DNA of 14,970 bases from an uncultured Faecalibacterium sp. (lineage in GTDB: Bacteria > Bacillota > Clostridia > Oscillospirales > Ruminococcaceae). The stretch is from NCBI GenBank assembly GCA_934525735.1, contig CAKSZM010000042.1, positions 1 to 14,970 of the forward strand, read 5' to 3'. The translations under genes and the position numbers were made by a program. Shown here one piece after another: positions 7,333 to 13,857 of this stretch; position 1 is the stretch's first letter, and each line of letters begins with the position of its first letter. Below the pieces are notes generated by a model. That model was not told where the DNA came from. It ran no database searches and was given only the letters and a program-made list of their open reading frames with translations.

Positions 7333-8108
7333 ACGGCGGCACCTTCTTTAATAGCGGCGTATTTTGCGCGCACCTCGGCGGTCTTGCCGCAGCACATCTT
7401 TCCCTCCGGGCAGGGGCCGCTGACGCAGGCCGGGCCTGCCTTGGCAAAAATATGGGGTGCCACCGGGTACACCAGCTCAAACATCTTCTCGGCCAGCTCC
7501 CGGATCTCCCACTGGGCGCGGCTGCAGCAGCGCAGGTGGAAGAAGTTCTGCAGGCTGCGGGCGTTCATCGTGACCACCATCTTGGTCTCGCAGGCGTTGG
7601 GCAGCACAAAGCGGGCGTCCTCGTTGGCCTGCTTGCTGGCCTTGGCGCGGGCCTGTTTTTCCGGCATGCCCTCGGCCATCAGGCGGGCGGTGTGGCCTTC
7701 TTCCAGCTTGTGGGCAAGGTCGAGGTAACGCTTGGCGTCCTCGTTCATGCTCTCAATAAAAGCCGCCTTTGCTTCCGGGATGGCTTCGATCTCAGGCGGC
7801 ACCACATAGCGGAAGTCGTCCAGACGCACATAGCGCTGGCTCTGCACGCTGAAGGACGCGATGCGGTGGCGGGTGATCTGGGCAAGCAACGTGCGGCTGA
7901 CCCCCTCGATGCCGAAGGTGAAGCTGGCGTGCTCGATGGGGCTGGCGTGGCCGAGATCGCTGAGCATGGTCAGGAACTTCGCGGTCTTTTCCTCGTCCAG
8001 CCCGTCCAGCAGGTCGGTGATGTGGGCGTCGGAATAACACAGCTTTGCGGCGGCGGCCACCACCTTTTCCGGCTCCGAGGTATGGGCGATCAAACGAACT
8101 GTCATCAT
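7329..8108 (-). CDS. thyX: Flavin-dependent thymidylate synthase ThyX
   Basis: ThyX methylates dUMP to dTMP using methylene-tetrahydrofolate, FAD and NADPH. The 259-aa sequence has the diagnostic RHRx7S motif exactly (RHRIASFSVQS, residues 80-90), the upstream HASPIEHASFTF segment, and the second conserved block TMNARSLQNFFHLR...AQWEIR. After the catalytic core there is a Cys-rich tail, GPACVSGPCPEGKMCCGK, with Cys228, 233, 239 and 240, a possible metal or disulfide site. Two ATG codons are adjacent (8108 and 8105); an in-frame TAG just upstream rules out a longer start. GGAGG lies 13 nt before the first ATG, inside the end of pcrA, and the gene starts 8 nt after the pcrA stop. Its 3' end overlaps tmk by 4 bp. 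Confidence 0.95.
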   Translation of the reverse strand: MMTVRLIAHTSEPEKVVAAAAKLCYSDAHITDLLDGLDEEKTAKFLTMLSDLGHASPIEHASFTFGIEGVSRTLLAQITRHRIASFSVQSQRYVRLDDFRYVVPPEIEAIPEAKAAFIESMNEDAKRYLDLAHKLEEGHTARLMAEGMPEKQARAKASKQANEDARFVLPNACETKMVVTMNARSLQNFFHLRCCSRAQWEIRELAEKMFELVYPVAPHIFAKAGPACVSGPCPEGKMCCGKTAEVRAKYAAIKEGAAV

Positions 8109-8116
8109 AATCTATC

Positions 8117-10783
8117 TCAATCCTCCGTGATCTTGGTCAGGGGCGCAAAATTGGCCATGGTCTTTTTGATGCCGACCTTTTCAAAGTTGATCTCCACGAT
8201 CTGGTCGCCTGCGGCGGCTTTCACCGAGACGACCCTGCCCCGGCCGAACACCTTGTGCTCCACGATATCGCCCGGCTCATAGTGCTTTGCACCGGCGGAA
8301 ACCGGCTTCGGAGCCGTTGGCGCGCCTGTAAAGTCAATATGCTTTGCAGAACTTCTCTGCGTGGATGCGTTTGTTTTTGCAGAACTGTATCCGGAGCCGT
8401 AGCCCGCACCGTAACCGGTGCCGCGGCTGCTGCCGTAGCCGCCGGATGCGCTGCCCCGGCCTGCATAGGCTGCGCCGAAGCCCCGGCTCTCGCCCGCGTT
8501 GTAGTCCCGGTTCAGGTAGCTGCCCCGGTTTGCATTGCTGTAGCCGGAGCCATACCCGCCGTAGCTGCTGCGGCCATAGCCAGACGGCCCGGAGTAACCG
8601 GACGCACCGCCCGGCACGGTGTCGCTGCAGCGGTCGCCCCAGCCGCCCATGCGGGCGCGCTGTTCCAGCACCGGGCTGCGGGTCTCCTCGATGTACTCCG
8701 GTTCGATCTCCCGCAAAAAGCGGCTCGGCTCGTTGCGCTGGGTGCGGCCGTAGAGCATCCGGGAGACGCTATTGGAGATGTACAGCTCCTTTTTGGCGCG
8801 GGTAATGCCCACATAGGCAAGGCGGCGCTCCTCTTCGAGGTCGGCTTCGGAATACTTGCTCATCTCGCTGGGGAACACGCCCTCTTCCATGCCGATGAGG
8901 AACACATAGGGGAACTCCAACCCCTTGGCGGAGTGGATGGTCATGAGCACCACCTGATCGGCGCTCTCGTTGTAGCTGTCAATGTCGCTGATGAGGGCGA
9001 TATCTTCCAGATAGCCCTCCAGCGTGGCTTCCTCGCCGTGCTGGTCGCAGTAGTTTTTGACGTTGTTGACCAGCTGGCCCAGGTTCTGGATGCGGTCGGC
9101 GGCGTCCTCGTGGCCCTTGGCGGCATCGGCTTCCAGCATGGCTTTGTAGCCGGTCAGCTCGATGACGTCGGCGGCAAATTCGTCCAGTGTACGGGTCTCG
9201 AGCGACTCCTGCAGACTCTGGTAGATCCGCCAGAACTTGAGCAGGGGCATCACGGCGCGGCTGAGCTTGGCGTACTGGTCGGCGCGGCCGATGATGTCCA
9301 GCATGCTCACACCCTCCTGCGCAGCAAGATCTGCGATGACCTCCACGGTGGTGTTGCCGATTTTTCGCGCAGGCTCGTTGATGATGCGGCGCAGCCGCAC
9401 ATCATCGCGGGGATTCGCCACGATGGACATATAGGAGTGGATGTCCTTGACCTCTTTGCGGTCGTTGAAGCGCTGGCCGCCCACGATCTTGTGGGGGATG
9501 CCTGCGCGGGTAAAGTAGCTTTCGATGGGGGCCGACTGGGCATTCATGCGGTAGAGGATGGCATGGTCTGCCAGGTGCCCGCCCTCTTTCAGGTGCTGGC
9601 CGATAACGTCTGCGATGTGGCTGGCTTCGTCCTGCTCGTTCTCGGCGGTGTACACCTGTACCTTGTCGCCCTCGCCGTTGTCCGTCCACAGGGTCTTGCC
9701 CTTGCGCTCGGTGTTGTGCTGGATGACGCAGTTGGCGGCGTTGAGGATATTGGAGGTCGAGCGGTAGTTCTGCTCCAGACGGATGGTCTTGGTGCCGGGG
9801 TAGAGCTTTTCGAAGTTGAGGATGTTCTCGATGGTGGCGCCGCGGAAGCGGTAGATGCTCTGGTCATCGTCGCCCACCACGCAGATGTTGCGCTCCGGGC
9901 CGGTGAGCAGGCTGACCAGACGGAACTGCGCCACGCTGGTGTCCTGATACTCGTCCACCAGCAGGTAGCGGTATTTGTTCTGGTAATACTCCCGCACGTC
10001 GGGGTGTTCGGCCAGCAGCAGTACGGTCTGGTAAATGAGGTCGTCGAAGTCGAAGGCACCGGCTTCCTTGAGCTTTTTCTCGTAGGCCGCATAGATGCGG
10101 GCAGTCAGGCTTCCTTTGGTGTCTCTTGCGGTGCCGACGGCCTGTTCCGGGCTGACCAGCTGGTCTTTCCAGCGGCTCATCTGGTTGATGGCCGCCTTGA
10201 CGGGCAGGAACTTGTCGTCCACGTTCAGTTCCTTATAGACGTTTTTCATCACCCGCTGGGCATCGTCGGTGTCATAAATGGTAAAGCTGCGCGGGTAGCC
10301 GATCTCCTCCGCCCAGCGGCGCAGGATGCGCACACAGGCCGAGTGGAAGGTGGAGGCGAACACCTCGTCGCCCTCTTCCCCGCCCAGCATCCGGCGCAGG
10401 CGTTCTTTCAGCTCCCCGGCCGCCTTGTTGGTAAAGGTGATGGCCATCACGTTCCAGCTGCGCACGGCGTTCTGTTTGAGCATGCCGTCCAGCCAGAAAG
10501 GCGCATCGGTGCCGGTCATGATGGCGTTGCGCAGAGCCTTGACGTCCTCTTCGGTGGCGGGACGGGGCGTCTGCTTCGAGCCGTGGGCCGAGCCGAACCG
10601 GATGAGGTTTGCAATGCGGTTGACCAGCACGGTGGTCTTGCCGCTGCCGGCACCCGCCAGAATGAGCAGCGGGCCATCGGTGGTGAACACCGCCCGGCGC
10701 TGCATCTCGTTCAGGCGGCCGAACTGTTTTTCAATGTAAGTATCACGCAGAGCGCAAAATTCCTGAGTCAGATCTTTAGCCAT
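8117..10783 (-). CDS. pcrA: ATP-dependent 3'-5' DNA helicase PcrA/UvrD
   Basis: This SF1A helicase works in DNA repair and in clearing proteins from DNA. In 888 residues it has the Q-motif region (LNEMQRRAV, 24-32), Walker A AGAGSGKT (43-50), Walker B VDEYQDTS (276-283), GDDDQSIYRFRGA (304-316), QNYRS (338-342), TIHSAKGLEF (615-624) and YVGITRAKK (657-665). A C-terminal Tudor-like module (HKVFGRGRVVSV, from 843) follows, as in PcrA that binds RNA polymerase. Oddities: an insert of about 45 residues (roughly 64-109) between Walker A and motif Ia, and a Gly/Ser/Tyr/Arg-rich stretch at about 725-801 before the Tudor module. The frame could start at a GTG at 10831, but that lies upstream of the -10 box; the ATG at 10783, preceded by AGGGGA, is the real start. 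The protein is longer than the usual 720-760 aa because of these insertions. Confidence 0.96.
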   Translation of the reverse strand: MAKDLTQEFCALRDTYIEKQFGRLNEMQRRAVFTTDGPLLILAGAGSGKTTVLVNRIANLIRFGSAHGSKQTPRPATEEDVKALRNAIMTGTDAPFWLDGMLKQNAVRSWNVMAITFTNKAAGELKERLRRMLGGEEGDEVFASTFHSACVRILRRWAEEIGYPRSFTIYDTDDAQRVMKNVYKELNVDDKFLPVKAAINQMSRWKDQLVSPEQAVGTARDTKGSLTARIYAAYEKKLKEAGAFDFDDLIYQTVLLLAEHPDVREYYQNKYRYLLVDEYQDTSVAQFRLVSLLTGPERNICVVGDDDQSIYRFRGATIENILNFEKLYPGTKTIRLEQNYRSTSNILNAANCVIQHNTERKGKTLWTDNGEGDKVQVYTAENEQDEASHIADVIGQHLKEGGHLADHAILYRMNAQSAPIESYFTRAGIPHKIVGGQRFNDRKEVKDIHSYMSIVANPRDDVRLRRIINEPARKIGNTTVEVIADLAAQEGVSMLDIIGRADQYAKLSRAVMPLLKFWRIYQSLQESLETRTLDEFAADVIELTGYKAMLEADAAKGHEDAADRIQNLGQLVNNVKNYCDQHGEEATLEGYLEDIALISDIDSYNESADQVVLMTIHSAKGLEFPYVFLIGMEEGVFPSEMSKYSEADLEEERRLAYVGITRAKKELYISNSVSRMLYGRTQRNEPSRFLREIEPEYIEETRSPVLEQRARMGGWGDRCSDTVPGGASGYSGPSGYGRSSYGGYGSGYSNANRGSYLNRDYNAGESRGFGAAYAGRGSASGGYGSSRGTGYGAGYGSGYSSAKTNASTQRSSAKHIDFTGAPTAPKPVSAGAKHYEPGDIVEHKVFGRGRVVSVKAAAGDQIVEINFEKVGIKKTMANFAPLTKITED
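8381..8611 (-). repeat. Gly/Ser/Tyr/Arg-rich low-complexity segment within PcrA
   Basis: Codons for PcrA residues about 725-801 encode an irregular repeat of GYG, SGY, GGYG and RG units. I count 12 Tyr, 1 Phe and 6 Arg in about 75 residues, with almost no other bulky hydrophobic residue. The reading frame is intact on both sides and continues into the Tudor-like module, so it is a translated linker and not a frameshift artefact. Confidence 0.85.
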
Positions 10784-10821
10784 GGGTTCCCCTGTTCCTT
10801 TAACATTTACTCTTAAAGAAT

Positions 10822-10850
10822 AGTATACCACAATTTGAAATGGTTGTACA
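10822..10850 (-). promoter_or_regulatory. Sigma-A promoter for the pcrA-thyX-tmk run
   Basis: On the minus strand the -10 is TATACT (10822-10827), preceded by TGG to make an extended -10. The -35 is TGTACA (10845-10850), with a 17-bp spacer. Transcription would begin near 10815, giving a leader of about 30 nt before the pcrA ATG at 10783. The -35 lies one base from the T-run of the oadB terminator, so the two signals are packed back to back. Confidence 0.78.
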
Positions 10851-10851
10851 T

Positions 10852-10891
10852 AAAAACAAAACCCGCCCGGCAGCTGAAACCACCGGGCGGG
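10852..10891 (-). terminator. Intrinsic terminator of oadGB
   Basis: On the minus strand a perfect 9-bp stem CCCGCCCGG/CCGGGCGGG (10883-10891 with 10862-10870) closes a 12-nt loop and is followed by TTTTGTTTTT. It starts about 20 nt after the oadB stop codon. Confidence 0.92.
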
Positions 10892-10911
10892 AAGCTTTTT
10901 TCAGAAAACGC

Positions 10912-12120
10912 TTAGCCGAAGATGTTGATCAGGATACCAGCAGCAACGGCGGAGCCGATAACGCCGGCCACATTGGGGCCCATGGCGTGCATCAGCAGGA
11001 AGTTGGAGGGGTTCTCGCTCTGGCCGACCTTCTGAGAAACACGGGCAGCCATAGGCACAGCGGAAACGCCTGCGGAACCGATCAGGGGGTTCACCTGGCC
11101 GCCGGTCAGCACGTACATCAGCTTGCCGAACAGCACGCCTGCGGCAGTGCCGAAGGAGAAGGCGATCAGGCCCAGCACGATGATGAACAGGGTGCGGGTG
11201 TTCAGGAAAGTGTTTGCAGAGGTGGTGCAGCCAACGGACAGTGCCAGGAAGATGGTGATGATGTTCATCAGCTCATTGCCGGCGGTCTTCTGGATACGGT
11301 CCACGACGCCGCACTCCCTCATCAGGTTGCCCAGCATCAGCATACCGACCAGAACGGCGGCGTCAGGCACGATCAGGGAGACCACGATGGTGACCATGAT
11401 GGGGAAGATGATCTTCTCGGTCTTGGAGACGGTGCGCAGCTGCTTCATCACAACGGTACGCTCTTTCTTGGTGGTCAGTGCCTTCATGATGGGCGGCTGG
11501 ATAACGGGCACCAGAGCCATGTAGCTGTAAGCTGCCACGGCGATGGAGCCCAGCAGCTCCGGAGCCAGACGGGAAGTAACAAAGATGGCGGTGGGGCCGT
11601 CGGCACCGCCGATGATGGCGATGGCAGCGGACTGCTTCTGGGTGAAGTCCACCAGACCGGTAGCGGTCAGCAGGCGGGCGCCCATGTAAGTACCGAAGAT
11701 GCCGAACTGTGCGGCAGCGCCCAGCAGCAGGCTCTTGGGGTTGGAGATCAGGGGTGCGAAGTCGGTCATGGTGCCGATGCCCAGGAAGATCAGCGGCGGG
11801 TAGATGCCCAGCTTGACGCCCATGTAGAGCATATCAGCCAGACCGCCGTTGTTCAGGATCTCCACCCACATGGGGTGTTCCAGACCGTCGCCGACGAAAT
11901 ACTGCATGTGGATGATGCCGCTACCGGGCAGGTTTGCCAGGATCATGCCGAATGCCATGGGCAGCAGGATCAGCGGCTCAAACTCCTTGACGATGGCCAG
12001 GTACAGCAAAAAGCAGCCCACGCAGATCATGATCGCGTACAGGTAGCCGCCCGGCTCACCGAACTGTGCAAAGCCGGAACTTTGGAAAATACCGACCAGA
12101 GTATCAATAAACTGTGTCAT
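10912..12120 (-). CDS. oadB: Sodium-translocating decarboxylase beta subunit (OadB/GcdB/MmdB type)
   Basis: This integral membrane subunit decarboxylates carboxybiotin and exports Na+ in oxaloacetate, glutaconyl-CoA or methylmalonyl-CoA decarboxylases. The 402-aa protein has many hydrophobic segments and GGADGPTAIF at 171-180. Measured against Klebsiella OadB, Asp174, Tyr200, Asn344, Gly348, Ser353 and Arg360 fall at the spacing of Asp203, Tyr229, Asn373, Gly377, Ser382 and Arg389, so the pump looks intact. A GGAGG site lies about 6-7 nt before the ATG. It follows oadG by 15 nt and ends at a strong terminator. No carboxyltransferase or biotin-carrier gene is in the window, so the substrate acid is unknown; the symbol marks the family only. 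Confidence 0.93.
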   Translation of the reverse strand: MTQFIDTLVGIFQSSGFAQFGEPGGYLYAIMICVGCFLLYLAIVKEFEPLILLPMAFGMILANLPGSGIIHMQYFVGDGLEHPMWVEILNNGGLADMLYMGVKLGIYPPLIFLGIGTMTDFAPLISNPKSLLLGAAAQFGIFGTYMGARLLTATGLVDFTQKQSAAIAIIGGADGPTAIFVTSRLAPELLGSIAVAAYSYMALVPVIQPPIMKALTTKKERTVVMKQLRTVSKTEKIIFPIMVTIVVSLIVPDAAVLVGMLMLGNLMRECGVVDRIQKTAGNELMNIITIFLALSVGCTTSANTFLNTRTLFIIVLGLIAFSFGTAAGVLFGKLMYVLTGGQVNPLIGSAGVSAVPMAARVSQKVGQSENPSNFLLMHAMGPNVAGVIGSAVAAGILINIFG

Positions 12121-12135
12121 GCTCTTCCTCCTCTG

Positions 12136-12504
12136 TTAAAACGGTGCCGTGGTGTCGTTGACACCCGCATTGCCCCAGCCGTTCTTGCTGCGGCGCACGG
12201 CTCTGAGGGTATACTTGCCGTTGCCCATTGCGTGGATGGCTGCCATGATAGCGGCCACGACGTCGCCGGGGATGCCCTCTTCCACCTGAGGAGCGGGAGC
12301 TGCGGCAGGCTGCGCAGCGGCAGCAGGCTTGGCGGCAGGAGCAGCCTTGGCGGCTTTCTCCGCTTCCTTGGCGGCCTTCTTCTTCGCATCCATCGAGTCG
12401 AAGATCTTACCTTCCAGCGTGATGATCGCCATCAGCAGGATGAGGATCAGGAACACCAGCACGATGCCGGTCAGCGTAACGACCAGATCAAAACCTAAAT
12501 CCAT
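12136..12504 (-). CDS. oadG: Sodium-translocating decarboxylase gamma-type small subunit (OadG family)
   Basis: The 122-aa protein has one N-terminal TM helix (about residues 7-30, TGIVLVFLILILLMAI), a Lys/Ala-rich then Ala/Pro-rich flexible linker (about 40-73), and a C-terminal segment VEEGIPGDVVAAIMAAI...YTLRAVRRSKNGWGNAG. The final part matches the pattern seen in clostridial OadG-like subunits. It is expected to anchor and assemble the decarboxylase complex, bridging the membrane beta subunit and the soluble alpha subunit or biotin carrier. AGGAGGA lies about 7 nt before the ATG. It is the first gene after a clear promoter and is followed directly by oadB. Confidence 0.85.
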   Translation of the reverse strand: MDLGFDLVVTLTGIVLVFLILILLMAIITLEGKIFDSMDAKKKAAKEAEKAAKAAPAAKPAAAAQPAAAPAPQVEEGIPGDVVAAIMAAIHAMGNGKYTLRAVRRSKNGWGNAGVNDTTAPF

Positions 12505-12573
12505 GGGTTTTCCTCCTGTTTCTTGGATACTGCGTCCGATACAAGTTCGTCAGCAGAAAATCAATTTGGGTAT

Positions 12574-12602
12574 AGTATACCTTATTTTCCCATTTATTTC
12601 AA
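12574..12602 (-). promoter_or_regulatory. Sigma-A promoter of oadG-oadB
   Basis: On the minus strand: -35 TTGAAA (12597-12602), a 17-bp AT-rich spacer, and -10 TATACT (12574-12579). This is the best promoter match in the window. The leader to the oadG ATG would be about 60 nt. The -10 lies inside a 13-bp palindrome, GGTATA-C-TATACC, a possible operator. Confidence 0.85.
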
Positions 12603-12670
12603 CAAAAATGGACAATTTTTCTTTTTGGCGCTTTGTGACGTCAGATGGATAAAACGTGCACTCCCCTGCC

Positions 12671-13696
12671 TCAGCGGCGGCCGATGCGGGGTGTTGCGTC
12701 CTGAAAACCGGTCTCCAGCTTGTCGTTCAGGCCCAGGCTCATGGCCGTGCCCAGCGCCACACAGTTGACGGGGTCGGGCGAGACGGTCACGTCCACCTTC
12801 AGCTCTTCGCTCAGGTACTCGGTCAGGCCGTGCAGCTGTGCGCCGCCGCCGGTGAGCATGACACCGTTGCGGAAGATATCGCCTGCCAGCTCCGGCGGGG
12901 TCTTTTCCAGCACCTGATGGGCGGCGGTGCCGATCTGCTCGCTCAGCATCATGACCGGGTCGTACAGGTCATCGGTGGAGACGTTGACGCGCACCGGCAG
13001 ACCGGTGAGCAGGCTGCGGCCCTTGATCTCCATGGTTTCGTGGAAATCGGTCTTCTGGGGGCAGCAGGCCACATTCTTTTTCAGCTCTTCGGCGGTGCGC
13101 TGGCCGATGGCCACGCTGTACTTGTTGCGCACGAACTTGAGGATCTCTTCGTCATAGTGGTTGCCGGCCACGCGCACACTGGTGGCCTTGACCTTGCCGC
13201 CCAGGCTCAGCACGGCGATATCGGTGGTGCCGCCGCCGATGTCGATGATCATGCGGCCGTCGGGCTGGGTGATGTCGATGCCGGAGCCGAGGGCGGCGGC
13301 GATGGGCTCGTCGATCAGGTAGACCTGACGGGCACCGGCGGCCACCACGGCCTCCACCACGGCGTCGCTCTCGATGCCGGTGATGGCGGCGGGCACGCAC
13401 ACCGCCACCCGGGGCTTGACCATGTGGGAGCTGTACACCTGCTTGACGAAGCGGCAGATCAGCTCGCGGGTCATGGTGTGGTCGCTGATGACGCCGTCCT
13501 TCAGCGGGAAGATGGCGGAAATATAATTGGGGGTGCGGCCCACCATGGCCAGCGCCTTGTCGCCGGCTTCCAGCACGGTGTTCTTGCGGGTGTCCATAGC
13601 CACGACGCTGGGCTGGTTGAGCACGACGCCCTTGTCCTTCTGCGCAATGATGATGGTGGTGGTACCGAGATCGATACCGATATCGTTCTGTGCCAT
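12671..13696 (-). CDS. mreB: MreB-family bacterial actin (rod-shape protein)
   Basis: The 341-aa protein has the actin/Hsp70 ATPase layout: phosphate-1 loop GIDLGTTT (7-14), the connecting motif YLIDEPIAAALG with Glu130, phosphate-2 IIDIGGGTTDIAVLSLGG (150-167), and the adenosine loop MLTGGGAQLHG (280-290). MreB forms membrane-bound filaments that guide lateral wall synthesis. GTTT replaces the more common GTAN of MreB, so it is a divergent member; no mreC or mreD lies in the sequence on either side. The Gram-negative amphipathic N-terminus is absent, as in Firmicutes. AAAGGA lies 12 nt before the ATG, a long spacing. Its 3' gap (12603-12670) shows no clear terminator, so some read-through into oadGB is possible. 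Confidence 0.87.
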   Translation of the reverse strand: MAQNDIGIDLGTTTIIIAQKDKGVVLNQPSVVAMDTRKNTVLEAGDKALAMVGRTPNYISAIFPLKDGVISDHTMTRELICRFVKQVYSSHMVKPRVAVCVPAAITGIESDAVVEAVVAAGARQVYLIDEPIAAALGSGIDITQPDGRMIIDIGGGTTDIAVLSLGGKVKATSVRVAGNHYDEEILKFVRNKYSVAIGQRTAEELKKNVACCPQKTDFHETMEIKGRSLLTGLPVRVNVSTDDLYDPVMMLSEQIGTAAHQVLEKTPPELAGDIFRNGVMLTGGGAQLHGLTEYLSEELKVDVTVSPDPVNCVALGTAMSLGLNDKLETGFQDATPRIGRR

Positions 13697-13736
13697 AAAA
13701 ATCTCTGTTCCTTTCTCTGGGTTCCTCTATCGACGA

Positions 13737-13758
13737 CGGCCCGGCAATGCCGGAGCCG
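13737..13758. repeat. Palindrome in the mreB leader
   Basis: CCGGCAATGCCGG (13741-13753) is a perfect 13-bp odd-centred palindrome, extended outward by CGGC (13737-13740) and GCCG (13755-13758) with a single bulged A. It lies between the predicted transcription start and the mreB ribosome site, so it may be an operator or an mRNA hairpin. Confidence 0.5.
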
Positions 13759-13776
13759 GAAATCATACCATTTTTC

Positions 13777-13805
13777 AGTATAGCATAATTGAGGGGAAAA
13801 GTATA
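13777..13805 (-). promoter_or_regulatory. Probable mreB promoter with duplicated TATACT
   Basis: On the minus strand TATACT (13777-13782) is preceded by TGC, giving an extended -10. A second TATACT (13800-13805) lies exactly 17 bp upstream, where a -35 would be expected. Either the proximal box acts alone as an extended -10 promoter, or there are two overlapping starts. No good TTGACA match supports either box. Confidence 0.6.
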
Positions 13806-13818
13806 GTAAAACCCTCTC

Positions 13819-13846
13819 AAAGCCTTCCCCCTTGGGGGAAGCCTTT
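13819..13846 (-). terminator. Hairpin after recD2, possible terminator
   Basis: CTTCCCCC/GGGGGAAG (13824-13831 with 13834-13841), extended by four A/T and G/C pairs past one mismatch, lies 12 nt after the recD2 stop. The downstream T-rich tract on the minus strand is split (TTT, then TTTT after a GAGAGGG), so termination may be weak. The sequence could instead be a remnant of an intergenic repeat. Confidence 0.5.
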
Positions 13847-13857
13847 TCGTGATCCTC

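Noticed and set aside
8255..10816. An 853-codon open frame on the + strand opposite pcrA
   Set aside because: Antisense to a gene with every helicase motif; composition is Val/Ala/Gly/His-rich and shows no domain.
10784..10831. A 16-residue N-terminal extension of PcrA from a GTG
   Set aside because: It would begin upstream of the -10 box, and the ATG at 10783 has its own ribosome site.
10840..12498. A 552-codon His/Gln/Asp-rich frame on the + strand opposite oadGB
   Set aside because: It is the complement of two clear membrane-protein genes, and the repetitive composition is what antisense hydrophobic codons give.
12636..12643. TGACGTCA 8-bp palindrome in the mreB/oadG gap
   Set aside because: Short palindromes occur by chance; no second copy or flanking symmetry seen.
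12656..13783. A 375-codon His/Gly/Ala-rich frame on the + strand opposite mreB
   Set aside because: Antisense to mreB, which has all actin-fold motifs; no ribosome site or domain supports it.
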